From the NCBI GenBank assembly GCA_026400935.1, contig JAPLNX010000242.1, positions 1-35,091 of the forward strand: a stretch of DNA of 35,091 nt, given 5' to 3'. This document shows, piece after piece, positions 10,501 through 15,939 of the stretch. How positions within the stretch are numbered: position 1 is the stretch's first letter; every line of letters starts with the position of its first letter. The notes under the pieces are model-generated. The model did no database searches, was not told where the DNA came from, and saw only the letters and a list, made by a program, of their open reading frames with translations. Origin of the DNA: Planctomycetia bacterium. GTDB lineage: Bacteria; Planctomycetota; Planctomycetia; Planctomycetales; Planctomycetaceae. The translations under genes were made by a program, and so were the position numbers.

Positions 10501-12579
10501 ATCGTCGTGAAATACCTCGATGCCCAGAACACATTCCCCGGGCACGCGGTCAAACGTGAGGCGGTTGTTTACGTCAATAAGCCGACGACCGCGCAAATTC
10601 GGATCGTCGAAACGCGAGTTGTCCCCGGCAACAAACAACAAAATGCACCGCCGCAATTCGTCTATCTGCCTCAAGCCGACGCAAAGGATAAGAAGGAAGT
10701 CGCAAACGTCGCGTTTGAAGCGCCGCTGACGATCGAGGTCATTGATCCGGACATGGCGAAGGACAGCCGCAGCGAAGTGCTCGTCACGCTGACGACGACC
10801 GATGGTGCGAAGATCGAATGCCGCTGCATCGTTAGCGGTGAACACTCGCACTTCAACATTTATCAGCAACAAGACGCGACACACTGGGCACTGGAAGAGG
10901 GCCGCTTCCTCGGCCAAGTCATTCTGCAACTCGGCAGCAAAGCGAGTGCGGATGTGATTCCGCTCACATCGGAGATGCCACGTAACTTGATCGGCGGCGG
11001 GAAGCTCGATGAATCGCAAACCAATCAAGGCAAAGACCGTAGTCTGGTCACACGAGTTCTGAATCTCACCGGCAAAGACAAAATCCTCGCCAGCTATGCC
11101 GATGAGAAACGTCCCGATGCAAAGCCTCGTAGCACAGGCGGCTCGCCTGTGCCGACAACGAACGTGTCTCCGCCAATCACAAACGGTGCAACCAAGACCG
11201 CTGCGGCAACGCCGAACACGAAGCCCGCGATGACCAAAGGGACGACAGGGACAACGAAGGGAAGTACGACTGCGCCGACAGGAACCGGAACTGTGGCGGC
11301 AGTCCCTGAAAAGCCCGAAATCCCGAACGTCACCGCGAAAGCTCGCTTGATTAGCAACGGTCTCCTCGCAGTCGTTGATCGCGATTACGACAAACCGATC
11401 AACAAACTGCACGTCGGCGAGAAGCTTTATCTGATGGTCACCGACGCCGACCAGGATGCGTCGGACGAGCGTGATCACGTTTCGGTCGATGTCTCGACGG
11501 AGTTCGGCGAACGTGAAACGGTCAAGCTGGAAGAGACGCTCGCTCACAGCGGCGTCTTCACCGGCTCACTGCAATTGAAGTCCAACGAGAAGCCGACACC
11601 CGGCAACTTGAAAGCGGATGAGCCGATCATCGAGTGCTACTTCGGCGACACGTTGAAAGTGAAATACGTCGATACTGCGGCGAGCACAGAAACCGGCAAG
11701 CTCGAACAAGACAAGAGTCTGCCGATCGTCATTGGCACCGACGGCCTCGTCGCGGCCTTCAGCAAGACGTTTAACGACGAACGACTCGCTGTCGAAACGA
11801 AGTTCCATATCGCGGAGAGTTTCTTCGAGTTGTTCAAGTCTCACAAAGGACTCGGCCGCAAGGCGGAAGAATTAGTTGACCTCGAAGCGGGACGACGCAT
11901 TCTGCAAGAGGTGATGGAAGATTATCCCGATCCGAAGTACGTCCCGCGCATTCAATATTTGCTCGGGCAGTTCGCTCAGGAATTAGGGCAATGGGACGAC
12001 GCCATCGAAAGCTATGAAGTCATCATCAATCAATATGCTGACCATACGCTGGCCGCAGACGCTCAATACAAGCTGGCTCAATGCCACGAAGAGCGCGGTG
12101 ACTTTGACGAGGCGTTGGAGGCGTACGTCACGCTGGCGGCGACGTACCCGAAGAGTCCGCTGATCGCGAGCGTCATGATCCGCATCAGCGATCACTTCTA
12201 CAAAGCGGAGGAATACACGATCGCCGCTCAAGTGGGTGACAAGTTCCTCGAAAAATTTGAAGGCCATCAACACGCACCGCGCATGGCGTTCCGTATCGGG
12301 CAATGTTTCTACAAAGCGAAGAAGTACACCGACGCGGGCAAAGCGTTTGACCGCTTCGGCAAACAATTCCCCGATGATGCGTTGGCGGCTGACTCTCTCT
12401 TTTGGGCCGGTGAATCCTTCCGTACCGGCGGATCAACGTCAGAAGCCTTCCGCCGCTACAACAACTGCCGCTGGAATCATCCATCGAGCGAAGCGGCGAA
12501 ATACTCGCGAGGCCGACTCGCACTCCCAGAAATGTTGCAGCAGTTCGAATCGGAGGCGAACGCGATTGAGAATCAGTGA
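4558..12579 (+). CDS. Giant secreted TPR / beta-repeat / discoidin-like protein (2673 aa)
   Basis: A signal peptide (residues 1-24, ending LAFAQQ) is followed by a long TPR solenoid (about 40-1150). A beta-rich half carries several 'DxDxD' units: VTDPDRDLTDDADTVMVKL (about 1302), ITDFDLDTTIGQDTLEFEV (about 1911), IEVIDPDMAKDSRSEVLV (about 2058) and VTDADQDASDERDHVSVDV (about 2293). Most are followed by a 'hxETxxxSGhFxG' strand, as in LEETLAHSGVFTG. Between the first two lie an F5/8 type C (discoidin)-like segment (about 1361-1441), a PA14-like segment (about 1500-1578) and a carbohydrate-binding-like beta sandwich (about 1620-1745). A Thr/Pro-rich linker (about 2185-2250) carries an STGGSPV repeat insertion. 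TPRs return from about 2410 to the end. The architecture repeats that of the preceding gene on a larger scale. A periplasmic or surface scaffold is inferred; ligands are unknown. No frameshift is visible over 8 kb. Confidence 0.9.
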   Translation: MPRLTSFVFGIVLALASAQLAFAQQANAPAQATAEDSKQLDAVSQEAAKLEADLNKFKDTSPEAGELLLKLTDLYHLHGRAFGLIRAGQRFSASHPSDPRNQAVMLKLIDGLEAMSRHKELTVSIRQFIQKYPQAPQNAELEERLAKALDKLGERQKAAETYRALWNRQPNVNGRKFGEAAVTRFNQGSVQEIFEGNVLAEEMLDKLPAGEFTKLLAANAHYRWRQYGQWAKANTLGAKMLAKGLPYTPEETRELQRMQGENFNNLGQYANAANHYRQVRAIRDDWSALNQLIFSMYYSQAKAVEFEPLVNEFDAKYPDREERFEKRSLLATALIRDGDKVRGSEMIKPLLAFNPYMSSIASVFAQNSGAEPAQWTQAEAVLKDALAKNPKYNAYYLRHSLALEIYRDRLKDDAKAKAMCREYLDQVPGNDGHTWNILSHLLFQATNDTEFQQDVQRYLAARRKNLHMGTFASYLQSYIDQAKPNKDLIGRVSYAMAELQKQNDDPVVALWLKWTHNIYHAPDAPIRANLRTNHLATLPEPMWEQLMAEEAYYFRHIPPQVKQREDSARTYLELAKRFPKNRSYIDEALVSVSDYGPIDISKPIFDLFVAQEPLLNNSDHWRRLFVIADQHKDQSLAKRTLEYIQKSQVKFGKDSVGASATGDALTRHLLPAEATAYWQFGRTHDRQSSESATCAARLFAPLKTPDERIAFANEMLQTNTPYNTQFAQWAVNAYMEKGDIASVERVTRDALTKQQEKTFQPANWDPTQWYNLVYGVRTQPDKMKELPPAGKQQIYALVRDINFDWGSSQAQIYHLEGLTPAELLQVPPIKRLLIIADATRKLYADAHRWDMLMTVAQQQVGNKDYISGATLLTGLLTNIPNVDEPRKATARNLVSQCYTRIGAVGLTIDEKSPIAPLLQAAMYLRLGDERLALEAYMVNKKLFDDHREEVPVDLILFVCQNLMAAGGNENFDKVEDVLRGWLIKNDMSTSYDAQTKAQVQLLLAKTFYSAQRYDVARSEYTTVINRYPNTAYSTEAEFGIGETFMAQKVYDQAESVFDKLATSRDAEVVVRAEFLRGVLAHRRGDQDEARLIFRNVLDRVPNVELANQALFNLAEVYGSEERYMDQLNLLRTVGRLGRSSKRFHAPGQALSIVVQDSDLGISRGHNKIPVIVRTIPGGDEELVYLTSGGAGKGLFRTDLETALGQVKKRDKILQLTGKDQIKCDYPDEFKKEFKSVPLSDVEIKIASNAKFEIASQKIVDEKEETFSEKLAREEREQDREQNRRTQARPKNQVKPGNQVFIKVTDPDRDLTDDADTVMVKLTADSGDQVQVPVKETGPHTGIFEGTAQSGELPAGALASDTSIDHSPLMAIDRKKESFWLSEPDGAVPKLLTIDMKDLNSVNRVKIWSPKPDTQIPIRGELLGSNDGEFWFRLAAHPEPLKADNLFEQYAAMRRRVYAGNFTGFTTWDQVKNLAKSNKPSEEEEVINGLTWSRHDDAEDSKNPFGVLWSGKLVQPKAGAARIQVQGVTTALAIDGVLEMPVGPGNRSVDVWLDKGLHDVTIFAAVNQAVQVSQAIWARADINRQLIQVGPFLKSDFDLEQATARAVDESKPTPDQAEIVLPLETIKLNKKTEQFGLVAGRNPPHIGTWSALEDNAWWEFEAKQPGVYDVWLDVAHGGGGQSTFEMDVAGSIIKGTVPATPGWHVAVLTKFGTVLIDKPGPYKLAIKPIAINGGGLMELRGAKLKPAEGSRVVMTTGAWEFRFPENDVRFVRFKINEYLGEAVAVNHVEVSGFPRAAGDAHADGAAAKATADAGAGGPPTLRNYIPTDADVLELSSNNTLEIAGGDVVTAGYTDEFTQNENSSSVLLVQKLIATYFNSTVDAINYDFIRLDNGQVQNIEKTVMRVDPGERFVVSITDFDLDTTIGQDTLEFEVSVNDGEPIKLSAIERELQFSGTFTKEIDTVSASSSDADASKLKVKPGDRIVVKYLDAQNTFPGHAVKREAVVYVNKPTTAQIRIVETRVVPGNKQQNAPPQFVYLPQADAKDKKEVANVAFEAPLTIEVIDPDMAKDSRSEVLVTLTTTDGAKIECRCIVSGEHSHFNIYQQQDATHWALEEGRFLGQVILQLGSKASADVIPLTSEMPRNLIGGGKLDESQTNQGKDRSLVTRVLNLTGKDKILASYADEKRPDAKPRSTGGSPVPTTNVSPPITNGATKTAAATPNTKPAMTKGTTGTTKGSTTAPTGTGTVAAVPEKPEIPNVTAKARLISNGLLAVVDRDYDKPINKLHVGEKLYLMVTDADQDASDERDHVSVDVSTEFGERETVKLEETLAHSGVFTGSLQLKSNEKPTPGNLKADEPIIECYFGDTLKVKYVDTAASTETGKLEQDKSLPIVIGTDGLVAAFSKTFNDERLAVETKFHIAESFFELFKSHKGLGRKAEELVDLEAGRRILQEVMEDYPDPKYVPRIQYLLGQFAQELGQWDDAIESYEVIINQYADHTLAADAQYKLAQCHEERGDFDEALEAYVTLAATYPKSPLIASVMIRISDHFYKAEEYTIAAQVGDKFLEKFEGHQHAPRMAFRIGQCFYKAKKYTDAGKAFDRFGKQFPDDALAADSLFWAGESFRTGGSTSEAFRRYNNCRWNHPSSEAAKYSRGRLALPEMLQQFESEANAIENQ
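11129..11151 (+). repeat. GTAGCAC-type palindromic repeat inside the giant TPR gene
   Basis: A 23-bp element begins GTAGCAC, contains the palindromic core ACAGGCGGCTCGCCTGT and ends GTG. It is read in frame as RSTGGSPV within the low-complexity linker of the giant protein. The same core occurs in the longer palindrome before ftsK (28245-28310). Confidence 0.7.
12535..12577 (+). repeat. 43-bp direct repeat, copy 1 (3' end of the giant TPR gene)
   Basis: This stretch encodes the last 14 residues (LQQFESEANAIENQ) before the TGA stop. It is repeated at 13170-13212 with 41 of 43 identical bases; both differences are synonymous. Confidence 0.85.
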
Positions 12580-12589
12580 TCTCGTTCGT

Positions 12590-12883
12590 CCTTCAAGAGT
12601 TCTGAGATGTCCTGAGTTGAGAGTTCGAGATGAAAACGAGAACTGGCGGATCATGTACCGGATTGATGATGATGCCATCGTAATCGTGGCAGTCTTTTCA
12701 AAGAAGACACAACAAACTCCGAAAACTGTGATCGACAAATGCCGTAAGCGACTCGTGGAATACGACTGCTGGTCCGGAAATGAACTATGGAAAAGATCAA
12801 ACAAACGCGTCTGGAAAAGAAGGGTTGGAAGGTCGGCAGTGTTGCCGAGTTTCTGGGGCTCAGTCCAGAAGAAGAGACTTTGA
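12590..12883 (+). pseudogene. 5'-truncated HigB/RelE-type (phage Gp49-like) toxin remnant
   Basis: Frame 2 immediately after the giant gene's stop reads PELRVRDENENWRIMYRIDD and then AIVIVAVFSKKTQQTPKTVI and RKRLVEYD. This is the conserved core and C-terminus of HigB-like RNase toxins (RelE superfamily, 'ELR-hR...WRIhYRID...hhhhFxKKTxxTP'). The roughly 30-40 N-terminal residues expected for the family are absent: upstream the frame runs into the giant TPR gene, whose own reading is in another frame. No start codon or ribosome site fits. The frame also runs on to 12883, overlapping the antitoxin by 97 nt, more than usual. I read it as an inactivated toxin left beside its antitoxin. The start given is where family similarity begins, not a gene start. 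Confidence 0.7.
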
Positions 12884-13125
12884 TTGAGATTAAACTCGCG
12901 TTGAGTCGGTCACTGAAACGTCGCCGCGAGTCCGTCATGACCTTGGCTGAATTGGCTGACAAACTGGACTCCACTGAGCCAAGGTTGGCGAAGGCCGAAA
13001 AAGGGGATGTATCGGTTCCGATGGAGTTGTTTGTGCGAGCGATGCTCGCCATGGGAGCTACCGCACAAGACATCGGCAAAGCAATTGCGAAAACCACTCG
13101 TCAGGTCGCTGTCATGTCACATTGA
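12787..13125 (+). CDS. XRE-family helix-turn-helix antitoxin (HigA-like)
   Basis: This 112-residue protein has an N-terminal extension and then a Cro/CI-type helix-turn-helix at about residues 55-100 (MTLAELADKLDSTEPRLAKA followed by EKGDVSVPMELFVRAMLAMG). That is the usual form of the antitoxin encoded just after a Gp49-like HigB toxin. It would bind the operator upstream of the pair and neutralise the toxin. The toxin gene before it is truncated, so this may now be an orphan repressor whose original promoter is lost. It lies between two copies of the giant gene's C-terminal sequence, which suggests arrival by insertion or recombination. The frame is intact. The ribosome site is weak (GGAAATG shortly upstream). 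Confidence 0.75.
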   Translation: MEKIKQTRLEKKGWKVGSVAEFLGLSPEEETLIEIKLALSRSLKRRRESVMTLAELADKLDSTEPRLAKAEKGDVSVPMELFVRAMLAMGATAQDIGKAIAKTTRQVAVMSH

Positions 13126-13148
13126 ATTATTTGTTATCGCGTTCGATT

Positions 13149-13214
13149 CGATTGGCTTTGTCGGAAGTTTTGCAGCAATTTGAATCGGAGGCGAACGCGA
13201 TTGAGAATCAGTAG
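13149..13214 (+). pseudogene. Diverged second copy of the giant TPR protein's C-terminus
   Basis: In one frame this stretch reads RLALSEVLQQFESEANAIEN plus Q and a TAG stop; the intact giant gene ends RLALPEMLQQFESEANAIEN plus Q. Upstream of the near-identical 43 bp, the Arg-Leu-Ala-Leu codons differ mostly at synonymous positions (CGA CTC GCA CTC versus CGA TTG GCT TTG). This copy therefore seems to derive from a related coding gene rather than a recent simple duplication. No start or longer homologous frame is visible before about 13140, so it is only a tail. Confidence 0.65.
13170..13212 (+). repeat. 43-bp direct repeat, copy 2
   Basis: Matches 12535-12577 at 41 of 43 positions. Together the copies bracket the toxin remnant and antitoxin gene, about 590 bp. 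Confidence 0.85.
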
Positions 13215-13255
13215 GGTTGTTTTCTGGCACCAATTGCTCGAACAAGGAGGTTCAA

Positions 13256-13297
13256 ATGGGTGACGGTATTTTGAAAGAGCAGGAGCATCGGAGATGA
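13256..13297 (+). CDS. Possible 13-residue leader peptide coupled to the next gene
   Basis: ATG 13256 is preceded by a strong ribosome site (AAGGAGG, 13244-13250) and encodes MGDGILKEQEHRR. Its TGA stop overlaps the ATG of the next gene in an ATGA tetranucleotide (13294-13297). It could be a translational-coupling leader, or the decayed end of a lost gene. The peptide itself resembles nothing I recognise. Confidence 0.35.
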   Translation: MGDGILKEQEHRR

Positions 13298-13500
13298 CAA
13301 CACCACGACAAGAACGCTCAATCGCGTGCGTCGTTCGCAAGCGTCGGCTTGATGATCCGGATGATGACGTTGAATATTGGCGTTCCCGTCCGCCCGAGGA
13401 ACGGATCGCAGCACTCGAAGAAATTCGTTCGCAATATCACCGGTGGATGGGAAATGCTGAGCAGCGATTTCAAAGAGTTTTTTCAATCGTTAAACGATAA
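13294..13500 (+). CDS. Small protein paired with a nucleotidyltransferase (putative antitoxin-like partner)
   Basis: The 68-residue hydrophilic protein contains VEYWRSRPPEERIAALEEIR followed by SQYHRW. This 'YWxSRxPEERhxAhExhR' segment is typical of short proteins encoded directly before DUF6036-type nucleotidyltransferases in many bacteria, where the pair is suspected to act as a toxin-antitoxin-like module. The ATG overlaps the stop of a 13-codon frame, with AGGAG in between as a ribosome site. Its own 3' end overlaps the nucleotidyltransferase start (13454) by 47 nt, which supports co-translation. Since the nucleotidyltransferase is frameshifted, this partner may no longer be under selection. 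Assignment is by motif and context only. Confidence 0.65.
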   Translation: MTTPRQERSIACVVRKRRLDDPDDDVEYWRSRPPEERIAALEEIRSQYHRWMGNAEQRFQRVFSIVKR

Positions 13501-13881
13501 TGGCGTTCGATACTTAGTCATCGGAAGCTATGCCGTCGTCATCCGAGGTACACGAAAGACATTGATGTTTGGATCGAGCGTTCTCCAGACAATGCGGTTC
13601 GGATGGAAAAGGCGATCGAGCAATTTGGTTTCGCGTCGTTGCAACTCACCGCCCAAGACTTCATGGAGCTTGATCAAATTGTTCAACTCGGTTTCCCTCC
13701 AAATCGAATTGATATTTTTAATTCAACGTTGGGAGTCGAATTCTCTGAGTGCTATCCGAACAAACTGGAGCGAACGCTCGATGGAGTCGACGTCTCATTC
13801 ATCTCTCTGCAAGACTTGATCAAAAACAAGCAAGCCGCGGCCCGCCCGCAAGACATTGTCGATCTCGGCAAGCTAAAGTAA
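13454..13881 (+). pseudogene. Frameshifted DUF6036-type nucleotidyltransferase
   Basis: From ATG 13454 one frame reads MLSSDFKEFFQSLNDNGVRY and then LVIGSYAVVIRG, the first part of a small nucleotidyltransferase with the GS motif. Near 13546-13550 the reading moves to another frame, which continues YTKDIDVWIERSPDNAVRME through the DxD metal-binding motif to a stop at 13881. Family members usually have HGYPRYTKDhDhW here, so a loss of 1 mod 3 bases (for example 10) would explain both the frame change and the missing residues. The downstream part ends DLIKNKQAAARPQDIVDLGK, as usual for the family. Without recoding or a sequencing error the enzyme is dead. It overlaps its partner gene by 47 nt. 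Confidence 0.75.
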
Positions 13882-13912
13882 CCAGCATCCCTCCTTCTGT
13901 TGAATTCACACC

Positions 13913-14905
13913 ATGACTCACCTGATTTTGGTTCTCGCGTTGTTGGCTCAAGACCCGTTGGATGCGCTCGATGCGAAGCAAGGGATTAAGAAAGCGGCAC
14001 CGCCTCCGACTGCTGCGGCACCGGCGACGCCCGTGACTCCGGGGGCGAATGACGTCAAGCCCAGCATTCCGGGCTTTGAATCCTCCGCTCAGCCAACCGC
14101 AGTGGAAGATTCCAAGCCATCCGAAAGTTCCGCTGGCCAAAAACCTGCCGCAGAAGAGGCCGGGGCGGAATCGAGTCTCGGTCTCTCGGATTGGCTGGAT
14201 AAGGTCTGCCACGCCGGAGCGATGGGCCTGATGCTGCGCGGCGGCATGTTCATGTGGCCGATCCTGGTCTGCGGCATCTTGGCGGCTGGAGTCATCGTCG
14301 AACGATACCGCACCTTAAAGATGTTGACGACCGACGCCAGCGGCCTGCGCAAGGAAGTGACCGATTTACTGCATGACGACAAGGTCGAAGAGGCACTGAC
14401 CAGATGCGATGCCGAACAAGGTCCCGTGGCGGCGATCTTGTCGGCTGGTTTGCGAAAGTTCGTCGTATTGCGGCGTTTGAACTACGACCCGGGCAAAGTT
14501 GAAGAGCAAGTCATCAAGGCGATGGACGATTACGGAGTTCACGTCATTGGGGCGCTCGAACGACATTTGCCGATCTTGGCGACGGTTTCGAGCGTTGCTC
14601 CAATGCTCGGCTTTTTGGGAACTGTCAGCGGCATGGTCAACGGCTTCGACCACATCGTCGCGACTCTTGGCGAACAGAACATTGTGAAAGCAGCGGCAGA
14701 CGGTATCGCCGAAGCATTATTAACCACGGCACTGGGACTGATTGTCGGTATTCCTGCATTCACGGGCTACAACTATTTTACCGGCGTCATCAACCAGTTC
14801 GTGCTTGAAGTCGAAGAAACGGCGACAGAACTCATTGAGACCGTGACGTTGCAGTTGGCAATTGAGAACCGTGAAGCCGACGACGCGAAGAGGGCTGTCT
14901 CCTAG
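13913..14905 (+). CDS. exbB: MotA/TolQ/ExbB proton channel family protein
   Basis: A 330-residue ExbB/TolQ homologue, the stator ring that uses the proton gradient to drive work across the envelope. It begins with a short hydrophobic leader (ILVLALLA), then about 90 residues of Ala/Pro-rich linker not found in short TolQ proteins. The three expected helices follow: about 109-130 (GGMFMWPILVCGILAAGVIV), about 222-245 (LPILATVSSVAPMLGFLGTV) and about 268-290 (AEALLTTALGLIVGIPAFTG). The cytoplasmic loop lies between helices 1 and 2. The 'APMLGFLGTVxGM' and 'TTALGLxVxIPA' motifs are diagnostic. Two ExbD genes follow, giving a full motor set. It starts only 31 bp after the broken nucleotidyltransferase, so its promoter may be the one serving the TPR genes or one inside the insertion. 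Confidence 0.92.
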   Translation: MTHLILVLALLAQDPLDALDAKQGIKKAAPPPTAAAPATPVTPGANDVKPSIPGFESSAQPTAVEDSKPSESSAGQKPAAEEAGAESSLGLSDWLDKVCHAGAMGLMLRGGMFMWPILVCGILAAGVIVERYRTLKMLTTDASGLRKEVTDLLHDDKVEEALTRCDAEQGPVAAILSAGLRKFVVLRRLNYDPGKVEEQVIKAMDDYGVHVIGALERHLPILATVSSVAPMLGFLGTVSGMVNGFDHIVATLGEQNIVKAAADGIAEALLTTALGLIVGIPAFTGYNYFTGVINQFVLEVEETATELIETVTLQLAIENREADDAKRAVS

Positions 14906-14962
14906 CTGGCAATCGTCGATTTGTGATGAAGTTCTTTTGCCCACGCCCCGCTTGAGTTTGCC

Positions 14963-15391
14963 ATGAAGTTTCGCCGTACCAGTAAATTGCTTGTCGATGT
15001 CCCGGCTGTCGCCAGCGGAGATATCGCGTTCAATTTGATCGTGTTTTTTTTGGTGTGCGCCTCGACGCAGCCGGACACCGGGCGACCTCAGATGTTGCCT
15101 AAGAGCGAGCAGCAACAGCAGCAACAGCAGCCTGACGAGCATCTAATCGTTGATCTCAAACGCAATGCAGTGTTGGTCAACGGCGATCCAGTGAAGACAA
15201 ACGAGGTCAAAGCGAGAGTGATCGCCAAGTTGACTGGAAAGACTCGAATGGAAGATCGCGTGGTAATCGTGAAGAGCGCCAAGGATGTCCCGTACTACAA
15301 CTGGATCGAAGTCACTTCGCAGATCGAGGACGCGGGCGGAATCATCACTCTTCAACTTGAGGAAGAACGTACCGTCGATTTACCGCAATAG
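14963..15391 (+). CDS. exbD: ExbD/TolR family protein, first copy, with polyglutamine linker
   Basis: A 142-residue bitopic protein: short basic N-terminus (MKFRRTSK), one membrane helix (GDIAFNLIVFFLVCAS, about 19-34) and a periplasmic domain. The family's essential membrane aspartate corresponds to Asp20 in SGDIAFN, while the usual 'LIDVVFxLLIFF' is altered around it. Just after the helix is a run of seven glutamines (CAG/CAA repeats, 15110-15130), which could vary in length by slippage. The periplasmic part shows the usual ExbD fold pattern (LIVDLKRNAVLVNGDPVKTN, later VVIVKSAKDVPYYNWIEV). It lies 57 bp after exbB and would supply the mobile rod of the proton-driven motor. Confidence 0.88.
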   Translation: MKFRRTSKLLVDVPAVASGDIAFNLIVFFLVCASTQPDTGRPQMLPKSEQQQQQQQPDEHLIVDLKRNAVLVNGDPVKTNEVKARVIAKLTGKTRMEDRVVIVKSAKDVPYYNWIEVTSQIEDAGGIITLQLEEERTVDLPQ

Positions 15392-15405
15392 ATTGGAAAC
15401 AACCC

Positions 15406-15506
15406 CATCGGGCTTGTCCCGAAGGTTCGTCGGCTTTTGCACTATTCGTAATTCTGGCTCACCTAAGTAATGCTGAAGCCCGAAAGCCAGAGCGACAAGC
15501 CGGGTG
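15406..15506. repeat. Imperfect inverted repeat in the gap between the two exbD genes
   Basis: Arms of 13 bp (15406-15418, ending GGCTTGTC, and 15494-15506, starting GACAAGCC) pair with two mismatches and bracket most of the 131-bp gap. It resembles the other intergenic palindromes in this window in size and base content. It might affect the balance of the two exbD transcripts. Confidence 0.4.
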
Positions 15507-15522
15507 GAGTGGATGACATCTG

Positions 15523-15930
15523 ATGAAAATTCAACGACGACAAATGAAGGTCGATATCCCCAGCGTGGCGATGGGAGATATTGCGTTTAATTTGTTGATC
15601 TTCTTTGTGATCTTGGCTCAGTCGCAAGATGACAGCCACATTCAGTGGACTCCAGCGAAAGCGGACAATCTCAAGGGATCTGGTTATACGAAGGTCACGG
15701 TCACGATCGACAAAGATCAGAAACTGTACCTCAATGGGCAGGAGCTTTCCGAAGCTCAATTGGCGGCGCGAATCGAGAGCAATCTTGGTAACGCGCCGGC
15801 CGGGCAGCGGAAAGTGATGTTGAAAGCTCACCGCGATTGCACGGCGGCAAAGTTTGAGCCGGTCATTGAGGCGATCAGCCAAGCCGGAGGCGAGTTGGTT
15901 CACATTCTGGAAGACAAAAAGAAAAAGTAG
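15523..15930 (+). CDS. exbD: ExbD/TolR family protein, second copy
   Basis: A 135-residue paralogue of the preceding ExbD with the same plan: basic N-terminus, helix GDIAFNLLIFFVILAQS (about 18-34) with the conserved aspartate at Asp19, and a periplasmic domain (VTVTIDKDQKLYLNGQELSE, then RKVMLKAHRDCTAAKFEPVI). Both copies share the unusual VDhPxVAxGDIAFN approach to the aspartate, so they probably arose by duplication within this lineage and may form a heterodimeric rod. A GGAG lies upstream of ATG 15523, though the spacing is long; ATG 15544 is an alternative start within the same frame. It ends in a Lys-rich tail, and the next gene starts 9 bp later. Confidence 0.88.
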   Translation: MKIQRRQMKVDIPSVAMGDIAFNLLIFFVILAQSQDDSHIQWTPAKADNLKGSGYTKVTVTIDKDQKLYLNGQELSEAQLAARIESNLGNAPAGQRKVMLKAHRDCTAAKFEPVIEAISQAGGELVHILEDKKKK

Positions 15931-15939
15931 GGGTGTATT

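Noticed and set aside
10186-11547. Minus-strand open frame of 453 codons
   Set aside because: Antisense shadow of the beta-repeat half of the giant protein; no domain or start site.
12236-12883. A 215-codon gene covering the toxin core
   Set aside because: Its first two thirds overlap the giant gene out of frame; only the last part matches a toxin, so it is a truncated relic.
12578-13169. An integrative element with its own integrase between the two direct repeats
   Set aside because: The about 590-bp interval holds only the toxin relic and antitoxin; no recombinase or transposase is present, so only an insertion scar can be claimed.
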